From: Planctomycetales bacterium 10988
GTDB lineage: Bacteria; Planctomycetota; Planctomycetia; Pirellulales; Pb10988
Assembly: GCA_009664345.1 (NCBI GenBank)
Contig: CP043547.1
Span: forward strand, 3,128,709-3,192,708
Direction: 5' to 3'
Length of the DNA stretch: 64,000 bases
In this document: positions 27,482 to 36,477 of the stretch, one piece after another
Layout of the letters: every line of letters starts with the position of its first letter
Position numbering within the stretch: the first letter of the stretch is position 1
The notes under the pieces: generated by a model
The model's input: only the letters and a program-made list of their open reading frames with translations
What the model was told of the DNA's origin: nothing
The model's database searches: none
Program-made: the position numbers and the translations under genes

Positions 27482-28006
27482 AACTCTAAAAAATATTGAC
27501 CATTCTCAAACGAGAGTTCCTTGGCAGGATCGTTGGCTCTCTTCAGGGTGGGATATTCAAAAGGAACGACACAAGCCTCAAACGTGCCTTGCCGAGCAAG
27601 ATCACCTTCTCTGCCTGGTTGAACGAAGCTCCCTTTAAATAGCAGGCGGCTGTAAACTGGGGACAACCTTTTTCTTGTGCTCGGACAAAATCTTCTTTGA
27701 GTGTTTCCGACATTGTCAGAGCTTCTTAAAGTCCTATCGGCACCAATCCGTATGTTGCTTCACTTCGTCTAGATAATTGCAATCGCTTTAGTCGATTTCT
27801 TCGCTAGCCCCCGCAGAACTAGCGAGAAAACGGCGTTTTCAAATCAACCTCCCGAAAAAACAGGGATTCTTGGTTTGTAGAGATTTCCAACTTTTTTATT
27901 TCTTCTCCTAACAGATCTGATAAATTAGGTATTCTGCTTAAGAGTTAAATGTTTATGAGAAGATACTCGATTTTGAGCCGCCCTAACGACGATGAATCTT
28001 TTGAGT

Positions 28007-28044
28007 GTGGTCAGAAGTAGATTAGAGCTTTAGCTCTTGGCCAC
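28007..28044. repeat. Short variant of the dispersed element (38 bp)
   Basis: GTGGTCAGAAGTAGATTAGA at one end and TTGGCCAC at the other, with an inner GAGCTTTAGCTC hairpin. The left arm matches the main element but the middle is missing, so this may be a deletion derivative or an unrelated hairpin. Confidence 0.4.
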
Positions 28045-28290
28045 GAACTCTTCGAGATCCGACACAACTTGATCCCCTCGTTCAGTGTTTGAATGGGGGA
28101 TGTTCCTGGCGAAAAGGAATCTTCTCGTTGAAAAGAAAACGAGCAAGAATACACAAGCAAAATAAATTCGCCCGGCTCAAAACTATAAGCTACCTTTCAA
28201 AACAGATAACTTTCTTCCTAGTTCAAATCGTTTACTTATTAGGAAGAAATTCACGGATTTGTTAAACGCGGCACGAAGCGGAGAATTGAT

Positions 28291-29082
28291 ATGCGGTACA
28301 CTCGTCGAGATTGGTTGCGATTTAGTTTAGGTCTCGGGGCCGGCTCTTTACTTCAGATGAGCATGCCGGGCAGTTGGCTTCGTCAGGCTTCCGCCCGCCG
28401 TCCTCAACTTTCTTCGCAACCCCAGGCAGGTCATGAAGTTGCTGAACTTTTTGCAGCCATGGAAGCAGATGAACTCGAAGCGAAGTTCATTCCGAAAGAT
28501 GTCAAAGAAGCCCGATTGATCCTGACCAATAAAACCCCCCGACCTATGAGTGTGCAACTTCCGGATGCCTTTGCCGGCGTCCCGGTCTTGGCTCAATTCG
28601 ATGATGATTTCGGCGGCGGTGGCGGTGGCGGTGGAAGTCAATCCGGCGGTGGCGGCTTCGATGACGGTGGTGGAGGCGGTGGATTTTTTAGCCTTCCTCC
28701 GGAAAAAACAATGGATATCAAAGTCGGTATGGTCTGCCTGGAACATGGCAAGAAAGACCCCCGTCCGGCGGTTCCTTACGAAATCAAGCCGATCGAAACA
28801 TTCACCCAAGATGAAAATCTGATCGAATTGCTTCGCATGTACGCGACGGGTCGAATTTCCTACAGCATCGCCCAAGCCACGGCTTGGCACTTCAGCGATG
28901 GGATGAGCTGGCAAGAATTGGCTGCCAAAACCATCAAACGACTCAATGGATTTCACGAACCTTATTTCAATCCCCAAGAAATCCGCCTGGCCATGCAGTT
29001 GGCCCATGTTGCCAAACAACGAGCGGAAGAACGCAAAAACCACCTTCCCGAAGAAGCTCCTGCTCCTTATCTTTATCGATAA
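28291..29082 (+). CDS. Tat-signal Gly-rich exported protein, unknown function
   Basis: A 263-residue protein. Residues 3-10 read YTRRDWLR, a twin-arginine signal followed by a hydrophobic stretch, so it is probably exported folded by the Tat system. The middle (about 110-135) is a run of glycines broken by DD and FDDG. The segment after it is soluble, and the C-terminal 80 residues are helical (SYSIAQATAWHFSDGMSWQE). GGAG lies about 10 bases before ATG 28291. I do not recognise a family. A strong terminator follows at 29121-29160. Confidence 0.75.
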   Translation: MRYTRRDWLRFSLGLGAGSLLQMSMPGSWLRQASARRPQLSSQPQAGHEVAELFAAMEADELEAKFIPKDVKEARLILTNKTPRPMSVQLPDAFAGVPVLAQFDDDFGGGGGGGGSQSGGGGFDDGGGGGGFFSLPPEKTMDIKVGMVCLEHGKKDPRPAVPYEIKPIETFTQDENLIELLRMYATGRISYSIAQATAWHFSDGMSWQELAAKTIKRLNGFHEPYFNPQEIRLAMQLAHVAKQRAEERKNHLPEEAPAPYLYR

Positions 29083-29120
29083 GGCATTGCTATCAAAAAA
29101 TTTAACGATTTGAATACTTG

Positions 29121-29160
29121 CCGATTCCTAGCTATTCATGGTCTAGGAATCGGTTTTTTT
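29121..29160 (+). terminator. Rho-independent terminator
   Basis: CCGATTCCTAG (29121-29131) pairs perfectly with CTAGGAATCGG (29143-29153), followed by seven T, after the Tat-signal protein gene. The remaining 260 bases up to 29423 show no gene. Confidence 0.92.
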
Positions 29161-29422
29161 ATGGGAAGTGGTCCCCACGCTTCGAATCGCAACGAATCGG
29201 CTTGGATTGATGGATAAGAAGGGGGAGGCCCCTAGACCATTCGGGTTTTGACGTTTACGATGAAGAAATGACGAAATCACTTCGGCAGGGGAACATTCGC
29301 TAAGAAGCTCTGACATCACTGATTTTAGTTAGCCTAAAGCACTCAAATGCAAGTGATTTTGCTACGAATCAGGAGGTTTTGTCCGAGCCACGAAGATACA
29401 TGGAGAGGGAGAAGGACCGTTG

Positions 29423-32400
29423 GTGAAACTGCCTTGGGGCGAATCTTATGAGCCAGCCCTAGAGCAGGTGCTGGGCTATCTCAACTTTTCGAATGGAAAG
29501 CCGGACCCTCATTTTCAGCGGCACTTCGACACGCTCCTCTCGGCCTTTCCCGTAGAGGACGAAGAAGGCTTTTCGCCGGAAGTCTATCTTCAACCGCTAC
29601 TTACGCATTTAGAATCTCTGCACGAAGCGGGCAAAGCCGCCTTTCAAGATACCACCCAGGCCCGGCAAGCTCTGAAGCTTTTACTCCAAGAGTTTCCCAA
29701 ACGATACCGCGAACATCACCGCGACCTGCTATTTCATCAAACCAACCGCCTCCTTTATACGTCTTTCTTTTTGGTCCGAGTGGCGGAAGCTTTGCTGGCC
29801 CAGGGTGGCCCTTGGGAGGAAGAAGACCGTATTCTCCGCGGGACGATGCAAGTCTTGAATGACTTTGTCGGTCATCGCCCGCTGGCCGTGTTGCACAACG
29901 ATCGGCAAGCTGATCTGTATGGGCATGAGCGCGTTCGGCCCATTCCGCTCTATCTAAAAGATGTCGGTCTTTGCGAGAACCCTTACTTGGTCATCCTCGA
30001 ACCGGCCATGAAGCTCTTGCAGGAAATCGATCCTTCCATCTTGAATGATGCCGATTTTCATTTTGATTGGATGGAAGAACTGGCCCTCGACCCGCGAGCG
30101 TATGACTTTGGCCACCCGGTGAATCGCCGACCGAATTATCAATTCGGCGAATGGGACCCGCACCATATCAATAAGAAGGGCCATTTCACCCGATTTGTTC
30201 TTCGCCAGGTGACCCTCGATGCCTTGCTTGATCGCGTGGAAAATTGTGAAGAAGAGGACCTTGCCACCGAAGAGTTGATCCTCGAAGCCGGAACCGTGCT
30301 GGCCGGGGTGATCTTGATGGCATCCGGCATAAGTGGGAATCGCCCGGAACATTATGATTCCTCGGTGACCTTGGCCACGTTGCTTCCGGTGATTGCTGGT
30401 TATCGCGATCGGTTTTATCTCAATCGATTGCAAAAGTTGGAAGGCCGCCATTACGACCGACTGGCCGAAGAAGCCACCCGGACGCGGCAGCCTTATGGCG
30501 GTGCCCGACAGCATCTCAATCGCTATTTGGCCAAACGCCGAGCCAAGCAGATGCAACATGTGGAACTCGCTCGCCTTTTTGCCGAGATGGGGTATCCTGC
30601 CGCCAGTCGCCGCCAAGCCCGCATCATTCCGGTGGCCCGTGCTCGCTTCCTGAGTGAAATCTATAGCATGATGACCTTGGTTCACCATGATCTTGATCAA
30701 GGGAATCTGGAGTCCGCGGCCAATGCTTTGCCGGAAATTGAAAACCTACTGCATCGGGCCATTGAATGCGGGGCCTTCGTCGATCCCTGGAATATCCTTG
30801 GTTTTCAAGGGCAATTCAGCGTCTTTGCCGCGATGGAAAACAGTGTTCACGACTCCCGCGTGGACGAGCTGATCGACCTGATGGAACGTCTCTTCGCCCT
30901 GCAAGTCCGTTGCGTGAGCGAAACGGCTGCGGCCGGGAATGAGAAACTCCGTGAAAATATCCTCGCTCAAGTCCAAAAGCTCGCCCATTGGTGGGACCGC
31001 TTCGCTACGACCGAGGTGAGTTCCGTCCATCATGTTTCTGGCCAAGAGAGTTGGCAGTCCGCTTCGCACCTGGCGATCACGTTGAAGCGTTGGCACGAAG
31101 CCGGCATCGCCGCGGGCGACCTCACTTTTTGGCGGGAGCAAATCGAACAGTTCCACGCCCCCAAGAGCTACGCCCTCGTGATCGAAGCCCTCATCAACCA
31201 AGGCGATACCGTCGCCGCGATGGCCCTTTTGATTCAATGGCTCAGTCAATCGGAAGAGGTCGCCTTGGCCGAAGGGGAATTTTCTTTCTATGCCTTGGCC
31301 TTGCACTGGATGCAAAACGAGCCGTTTCCCTCTTCCCGAGAAGAAACCGATCTCGCCACGCCTGGCTGGTCGGAACCCGCAAGCTCGCAAACAGGGCGAC
31401 AACCGCACAACTGGAAAACCGTCCGAAAATTCTTCGACTTCTTGGAGGCGAACGCGGAAGATCATTGGCATGTCCCGGGCCTGGAACCCGGCACGCAAGC
31501 CAGCCATCTGCCGGATGAGAATGAGCAAAAGGCCCCAGGTTCCGCTCCATCGGCCGAAGACCCTGACAGCGATAATCCCTACCAAGCCGCTTACGAAGGG
31601 ATGGTCTATGAAGACAGTACCCAAGACGGTTTCGAAGGGGAGATGCTCGAATCCGGGCCGCCGCCGGTGGGCGAAGACGATTGGATCGGCCTCTCGGATT
31701 GGTTGTTGAAACGCCTCCGCTTCCTGGCGATGCTGGCCGATCTATGGCGGGTCGCCGTCGGAAAGCATCTCCATCCTCCGATTGTACAACTTGCCCTGCA
31801 ACGCCAACGTGACGAGGCGGCCGCCGCGGAACATGCCGACGAAGTGGCAGACGAAACCGCCTCGGAGACCGCGGAAACCGAATCAAGCGAAGAACCAGAA
31901 GCGGATCATCCGGAAGAAGAATCGCCACTTGAGCAAGTCCAACTTCCGGAAGACCCCGAAGTCCTCAAGCGGTGGCAAACGGAATTTGAAGATCAAGTCG
32001 AAACCCTTTGCCGCTGGTTCAGTCAGGCGTATCAAAATCAAAAAGACCTGCAACGCCTGTTGATGGCGATTCTCCGCAAGCCGATTCCAACGCCGTCTGA
32101 CTCCACCGATTCGAGGGTGGAATACGAACGCTGCCGCCGCATTCAGATGATGCTCGCTCATCAGGTATTGACCGCTCGCGTGGCAACCCATCGTGCGGCC
32201 CTGGCGATTTTGGCTGCCTTGCCGGAAGAGGCCATTCAACCGCTGTTGCGAGAATACCCCTTGCCCGATTGGCAAGCCGAGGTGGTTCGCCTCCAACGGA
32301 TCATGTGGCAAGGCGATCGGGAAGAGGCTCGCAATCTCTTCGGCCGTTTGGTCGAGCAACTCCGAGAACTTTCGCTCCTTTATGTCCCGCTCGATAAACG

Positions 32401-33673
32401 CGGTGCCCCGGAGCAAGTCGCCGAGGCCCAAATCCTCCATCAAATTCTCCGCGATCTCTTGCGAGCCTTGCCGCGAATTGGTCTCTTGCGTTCGACCTAT
32501 CATCTGCTGCTGACCATTCGCGATATGGAGAAGAAAAATCTCGCCGGCCCGCGTGCCGTGACCGAGTTCGACCGCTTGTTCCAAATTGGCTTTCGTGCCG
32601 TCGTTAAACAACTAATTGCCTCGGCCACCGCCTGGCATAAAGAGATTCCGCCCACGCTTGCCGAACGTCAGGATCGCCCCGCTCAATCGCATGAGCAACT
32701 CGTGGACTGTTTGCAAACGGTGACCGAATCGATGCTCCGCGAGTGGCTGCAACATAGCCGTTCGCTCCGGTTGTCCACACTGGAACGCATCACCGAAGAA
32801 TCGCAATGGGAGTCGCTCGTCACGTTCATTCGTCGCTATGGAGATAGCCTGTTTACGCCGCGTTTTCTCAATCGCGGAAATCTCCTCGGCATTCTCCATC
32901 AAGGCGTTGATAACTTTCTCACCACCGTGGAGCAATCTTCGGAGCTTGTCGAAGAATGGACCCTCTTGCAAGACCTGACAGAGGGACGAACCGACCGGGC
33001 CGAGGCCGTCAAACATTTGGAATTGATCTTCGAAGCGATCATCGACGACTACGAAGAATATAAAGACTATAACGCGATCACCACGCAATCCGATCGCGGC
33101 AGCAACCTTTATATGCTCCTCGATTTTCTCCGCCTTAAGGCGAGTTATGAAAGGGTCGATTGGAACCTGAGACCGCTCGCCATTGTGCATGAAATTTTAG
33201 TGCGAAGTGGCGAAGTCGAAGCCGCCGATGCCTGGCAACAAGTCGTCACCGAGCGGGCCGTTCACCATGGCCGCTGGCACTTGGAACGCCTCAAGGAACT
33301 TGAACGCAAATACGGCATGCAACTGCCGACCGTAGGCGATCACATTCGCGAGCAGTTCGTCAAACCGTTCCAACTCAGCCGAATTCGTGCCCTCGTCAAA
33401 CCTGCCGTCGAGGAAGCCCGCGATGACAAGCCTCGCAATTCCTTCGGCAAGCTGGAAGCGGAAATCAACGAATTCGCCCGCACGCCCACCGGTGCCGGAC
33501 TCGACTTGCCGGCGTGGCTGCTGGCCCTCGAAGAAGAAGTTCGCAAAACCCACCCAACGACCGATCTAGCTAGTCGCTTGCTGGAGTGGATGATCGAAGT
33601 CCCACGGCGTTTTCTCACCTTGGAGGAGATGCAAGCCGAACTCGCCCACTGGAATCGCCGGTCGATGTTTTAA
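29423..33673 (+). CDS. Very large soluble helical protein of unknown function
   Basis: A 1416-residue protein without signal peptide or membrane segments, so cytoplasmic. It is Leu/Glu/Arg-rich and looks almost wholly helical, with possible TPR- or HEAT-like stretches. Two linkers interrupt it: a Pro/Asp/Glu-rich one at about 690-745 and a strongly acidic Ala/Glu one at about 800-843. No catalytic motif was recognised. GTG 29423 was chosen because GGAGAAGGA lies seven bases upstream; TTG 29420 is possible. Codon use matches the neighbours, so it is not an obvious recent arrival. It is probably lineage-specific; a scaffold role is only a guess from composition. Confidence 0.8.
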   Translation: MKLPWGESYEPALEQVLGYLNFSNGKPDPHFQRHFDTLLSAFPVEDEEGFSPEVYLQPLLTHLESLHEAGKAAFQDTTQARQALKLLLQEFPKRYREHHRDLLFHQTNRLLYTSFFLVRVAEALLAQGGPWEEEDRILRGTMQVLNDFVGHRPLAVLHNDRQADLYGHERVRPIPLYLKDVGLCENPYLVILEPAMKLLQEIDPSILNDADFHFDWMEELALDPRAYDFGHPVNRRPNYQFGEWDPHHINKKGHFTRFVLRQVTLDALLDRVENCEEEDLATEELILEAGTVLAGVILMASGISGNRPEHYDSSVTLATLLPVIAGYRDRFYLNRLQKLEGRHYDRLAEEATRTRQPYGGARQHLNRYLAKRRAKQMQHVELARLFAEMGYPAASRRQARIIPVARARFLSEIYSMMTLVHHDLDQGNLESAANALPEIENLLHRAIECGAFVDPWNILGFQGQFSVFAAMENSVHDSRVDELIDLMERLFALQVRCVSETAAAGNEKLRENILAQVQKLAHWWDRFATTEVSSVHHVSGQESWQSASHLAITLKRWHEAGIAAGDLTFWREQIEQFHAPKSYALVIEALINQGDTVAAMALLIQWLSQSEEVALAEGEFSFYALALHWMQNEPFPSSREETDLATPGWSEPASSQTGRQPHNWKTVRKFFDFLEANAEDHWHVPGLEPGTQASHLPDENEQKAPGSAPSAEDPDSDNPYQAAYEGMVYEDSTQDGFEGEMLESGPPPVGEDDWIGLSDWLLKRLRFLAMLADLWRVAVGKHLHPPIVQLALQRQRDEAAAAEHADEVADETASETAETESSEEPEADHPEEESPLEQVQLPEDPEVLKRWQTEFEDQVETLCRWFSQAYQNQKDLQRLLMAILRKPIPTPSDSTDSRVEYERCRRIQMMLAHQVLTARVATHRAALAILAALPEEAIQPLLREYPLPDWQAEVVRLQRIMWQGDREEARNLFGRLVEQLRELSLLYVPLDKRGAPEQVAEAQILHQILRDLLRALPRIGLLRSTYHLLLTIRDMEKKNLAGPRAVTEFDRLFQIGFRAVVKQLIASATAWHKEIPPTLAERQDRPAQSHEQLVDCLQTVTESMLREWLQHSRSLRLSTLERITEESQWESLVTFIRRYGDSLFTPRFLNRGNLLGILHQGVDNFLTTVEQSSELVEEWTLLQDLTEGRTDRAEAVKHLELIFEAIIDDYEEYKDYNAITTQSDRGSNLYMLLDFLRLKASYERVDWNLRPLAIVHEILVRSGEVEAADAWQQVVTERAVHHGRWHLERLKELERKYGMQLPTVGDHIREQFVKPFQLSRIRALVKPAVEEARDDKPRNSFGKLEAEINEFARTPTGAGLDLPAWLLALEEEVRKTHPTTDLASRLLEWMIEVPRRFLTLEEMQAELAHWNRRSMF

Positions 33674-33724
33674 GCTTCCAAGTGAAAGCAAAAAGCACTT
33701 TTAAGAAGTTCGAGAGTGCCACGA

Positions 33725-34195
33725 TCAGGCGGTGCCGACAATCATCTTTTGGCGAATAGCACCGAGGTGATACGTCACTTGCGTCACGGCCCCCAAGGCC
33801 CCGCCCATCGCTTCCTCGCTGCTGGCGGCATGTTGCTCAATCGCCTGCATTAAGTCTTGATAGTGCGTCAGCAAATCCTTTCGCAAACGTTGCCAATCCT
33901 CCGCACTGAATTCCGGGGAAAGCCACGACTTTTCCCACTCTTCCGGATTGCGATCCCCTTCGATCCACGCCTTCGAGGCCGCCATCGAAAAGGTCAGATG
34001 ATAGACATGGGCCGCCAGCGCACTTCCCCCATGCGGCTCAAGTGCCTGGGTGTAGGAAATCTTTTCCAGGTAAGCCAGAAGCCCCTCATCGCTGGCCGGG
34101 TCGGTAAAGTAACTGAGACTTTCCCCACCTTGCATCGCTTCTTTCAAAATGGCCTGGAGTTGATTGAGGACGGTTTCGACTGTCACTTCCGCCAT
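33725..34195 (-). CDS. DinB-superfamily four-helix protein
   Basis: A 156-residue helical protein. The spaced histidines in AAHVYHLTFSM and TYHLGAIRQ fit the metal-binding triad of the DinB/YfiT superfamily, whose characterised members include thiol-dependent transferases (bacillithiol or mycothiol users). No closer substrate can be named. It is convergent with the 1416-residue gene, 51 bases apart, and upstream of it lies the divergent tctA-like gene. Confidence 0.7.
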   Translation of the reverse strand: MAEVTVETVLNQLQAILKEAMQGGESLSYFTDPASDEGLLAYLEKISYTQALEPHGGSALAAHVYHLTFSMAASKAWIEGDRNPEEWEKSWLSPEFSAEDWQRLRKDLLTHYQDLMQAIEQHAASSEEAMGGALGAVTQVTYHLGAIRQKMIVGTA

Positions 34196-34370
34196 GATGT
34201 TTCCTCTTTCTTTGGGTGTTTGGAGTTGATTTTCTCGCCTGAGTTTCTTCTTCTTTTGTAGGCCAAAGCCGAATTTCGATCAGTGTACAAGTTGTTAGAA
34301 TCCAGCGGTTCCACGACTTTTTGGATTCCAATGAATTCGTTCCTTGTTGCAATTCCCCTTCTGTCACGCC

Positions 34371-35918
34371 ATGCTATCACTCTTCGATGCGTACGTTTTA
34401 CGAGGCGTTTCTTCTGCACGACAAGGCGAACCGGTGTTTGAATCTTTGATGTATTTCCTAGCCTGGGAACCGCTAGGACTGATGATCTTGGGGACGATTT
34501 TAGGAATCTTGGTCGGGGCCATTCCGGGGCTGACGGGGGCGATGCTCATCGCGTTGACCTTGCCGCTCACGTTTTCGATGGATTATCGCGATGCCTTGGT
34601 GTTGTTGGTTTCGATGTATGTTGGCTCGATCAGCGGCGGTTTAATTACGGCCACCTTGTTGCGAATGCCCGGCACGCCGGCTTCCATGATGACGACCCTT
34701 GATGGCTTTCCGATGGCGAAAAAAGGGGAACCCGGCAGGGCACTGGGCCTGGGCATCATGGCTTCGTTTGTCGGCGGCATCATCTCATGGGTCTTTCTGG
34801 TACTCCTCGCCCAGCCGATCGCGATCCTTTCCACCAAGCTAGGCCCGTTTGATATGTTCTCGCTGGTCCTTGTCGCCTTGGTGCTGATGGCCACGGTGTC
34901 GAGTGGTTCCTTAATCAAAGGGCTTTTCAGCGGATTGTTGGGAATGCTGGCCACGATCCCAGGCACGTCTCCGGCAACCGGGGCGCTGCGTTGGACCGGC
35001 GGCATGACGGAACTGAACGACGGTTTCGAACTCCTTCCGGTGCTTGTTGGGCTGTTTGCCTTGAGTCAAGTCGTCGATGATATCCTCAAAATCGATCAAT
35101 CGTGGCAGCCGCTCGAAGTCTCCCGCAAAGGGATTTGGATGAAGCTTGCGGACTGGCGAGCCCAGTGGGTCAACATGATCCGCTCCTCTTTCATTGGCAC
35201 TTGGGTGGGAATTCTGCCCGGTGTCGGGGCGAACATCGGTTCGCTGATGGCCTATTCTCTGGCAAAAAGTGGCTCTCGCACTCCGGAGAAATTCGGCGAA
35301 GGTTCCGAAGAAGGGATTGTCGCCTCCGAAGCCGCCAACAATGCCACCGTCGGCGGAGCCTTGATTCCGCTGATCGCAATGGGCATTCCCGGTAGCGTGA
35401 TCGATGCCATCTTGCTGGGGGCCCTGGTCATTCATGGATTGCAGCCCGGTCCGCTCCTCTTTGAGCAAAACCCAGAAGTCGCCTACACGGTGATGATGAC
35501 CTATCTCGGCTCGAACTTCGTGATGCTCCTGTTTATGGTGGTCGCGGTTTCTTGGATTGCCCAACTGATCCGCGTGCCGCGATGGTTGTTGATTCCGCTG
35601 ATTCTTGTCTTTTGTGTCGTCGGTTCGTACGCCCTCAATCACCGCATGTTCGACGTGTGGGTGATGCTCGGCTTTGGGCTACTCGGCTATGTTTTGGAAC
35701 GCTGGAAAATTCCGCTGGCCCCCTTCGTCATCGGCTTCGTCCTTACCCCGACCGCTGAGGAAAATCTGGCCGCCGGCTTGATGACCTCGGGCGGAAGTTA
35801 TCTTCCTCTCATCACGCGCCCGGTGAGCCTCGTCTTTATGCTCATTTCGCTAGCACTCTTCCTCTGGCCTTGTTGGCAGGCTTGGCGAAATCACAAAGCG
35901 GCAGCAAAGGCTGAATAA
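34371..35918 (+). CDS. Tripartite tricarboxylate transporter large permease (TctA family)
   Basis: A 515-residue membrane protein with about 11-12 hydrophobic segments and TctA hallmarks: GAIPGLTGAMLIALTLPLTF near the N-terminus and GVGANIGSLMAYSLAK in the middle. TctA works with a small subunit (TctB) and a periplasmic binding protein (TctC) to import carboxylates with sodium or protons. Neither partner is next to it here. ATG 34371 was chosen to start just before the first hydrophobic region; no good ribosome-binding site is visible, and an upstream start nine codons earlier is possible. The AT-rich gene 20 bases downstream may be cotranscribed. Confidence 0.88.
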   Translation: MLSLFDAYVLRGVSSARQGEPVFESLMYFLAWEPLGLMILGTILGILVGAIPGLTGAMLIALTLPLTFSMDYRDALVLLVSMYVGSISGGLITATLLRMPGTPASMMTTLDGFPMAKKGEPGRALGLGIMASFVGGIISWVFLVLLAQPIAILSTKLGPFDMFSLVLVALVLMATVSSGSLIKGLFSGLLGMLATIPGTSPATGALRWTGGMTELNDGFELLPVLVGLFALSQVVDDILKIDQSWQPLEVSRKGIWMKLADWRAQWVNMIRSSFIGTWVGILPGVGANIGSLMAYSLAKSGSRTPEKFGEGSEEGIVASEAANNATVGGALIPLIAMGIPGSVIDAILLGALVIHGLQPGPLLFEQNPEVAYTVMMTYLGSNFVMLLFMVVAVSWIAQLIRVPRWLLIPLILVFCVVGSYALNHRMFDVWVMLGFGLLGYVLERWKIPLAPFVIGFVLTPTAEENLAAGLMTSGGSYLPLITRPVSLVFMLISLALFLWPCWQAWRNHKAAAKAE

Positions 35919-35938
35919 CCTTTACTTCAGAGGCGCCG

Positions 35939-36397
35939 ATGAAATTCTTTCAGGATTACCTTCAAAAGCTTCAGATTTGGGAAAGTAATGATGGGCGAGA
36001 TCATGGGTGGATTGTAGAAGTTTCAGGCGAGCCTGTACTCCTTTTAACAAATTCACGTTTTGAAGAAATGTTTTGGGATAGCTATGAAATGACTCCTTTA
36101 ATAAAGGATGAGTTACTTATAAAAGCTTTCTACACTCCGGAATTTTGGCACGATTTAGAATCACTCCATTTAACTTGGCGGAACCGAAAGTTTAAAGACT
36201 ACGCTTGTCCAAATGCTTTTCCACCTTACAACCAACCCTTCACAGAGGATGGAAGATTCATTGTAAGAGGATTATATTTTCCAATACGGCACCCAAATCT
36301 CTTTGATAATCTTGTGTTAGGCTATCGAAAAATTTTCCATAAAAACAAAACCACTTTTAAACAAAAGACAAAAAGAAAAGCTGCTGAAGATTTTTAA
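35939..36397 (+). CDS. AT-rich small protein of unknown function
   Basis: A 152-residue soluble protein, rich in aromatic residues (WESNDGRDHGW, FEEMFWDSYEM) with a basic Lys-rich C-terminus. The gene is clearly AT-richer than its neighbours and uses different codons, a sign of transfer. GAGG lies six bases before ATG 35939. I do not recognise a family; the size, composition and isolation resemble orphan immunity or cargo genes, which is speculation. A hairpin overlaps its end (36378-36413). Confidence 0.65.
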   Translation: MKFFQDYLQKLQIWESNDGRDHGWIVEVSGEPVLLLTNSRFEEMFWDSYEMTPLIKDELLIKAFYTPEFWHDLESLHLTWRNRKFKDYACPNAFPPYNQPFTEDGRFIVRGLYFPIRHPNLFDNLVLGYRKIFHKNKTTFKQKTKRKAAEDF

Positions 36398-36413
36398 ATA
36401 CCCACAGCAGCTT
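36378..36413. terminator. Hairpin between convergent genes at 36.4 kb
   Basis: AAGCTGCTG (36378-36386) pairs with CAGCAGCTT (36405-36413), overlapping the stop codon of the AT-rich gene. A second small hairpin follows (AGTGTTT/AAACACT). No long T-run, so efficiency as a terminator is uncertain. Confidence 0.5.
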
Positions 36414-36477
36414 CTATTTAATTTAAATATTTAAAGTGTTTAATAAACACTAACCACTAAACACCAACCCCCAAACA

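Larger units (their letters stand above)
27172..28290. other. 1.1-kb intergenic region
   Basis: No coding sequence is convincing here: short frames lack start signals and recognisable content. It holds one dispersed element (27413-27481) and a short variant (28007-28044), and becomes AT-rich towards 28290. Confidence 0.5.

Noticed and set aside
4987-33700. AGTGCTTTTTG-like sequence near 4988, 10490 and 33690
   Set aside because: Short, AT-rich and without a pairing arm or fixed orientation; too weak to call a repeat family.
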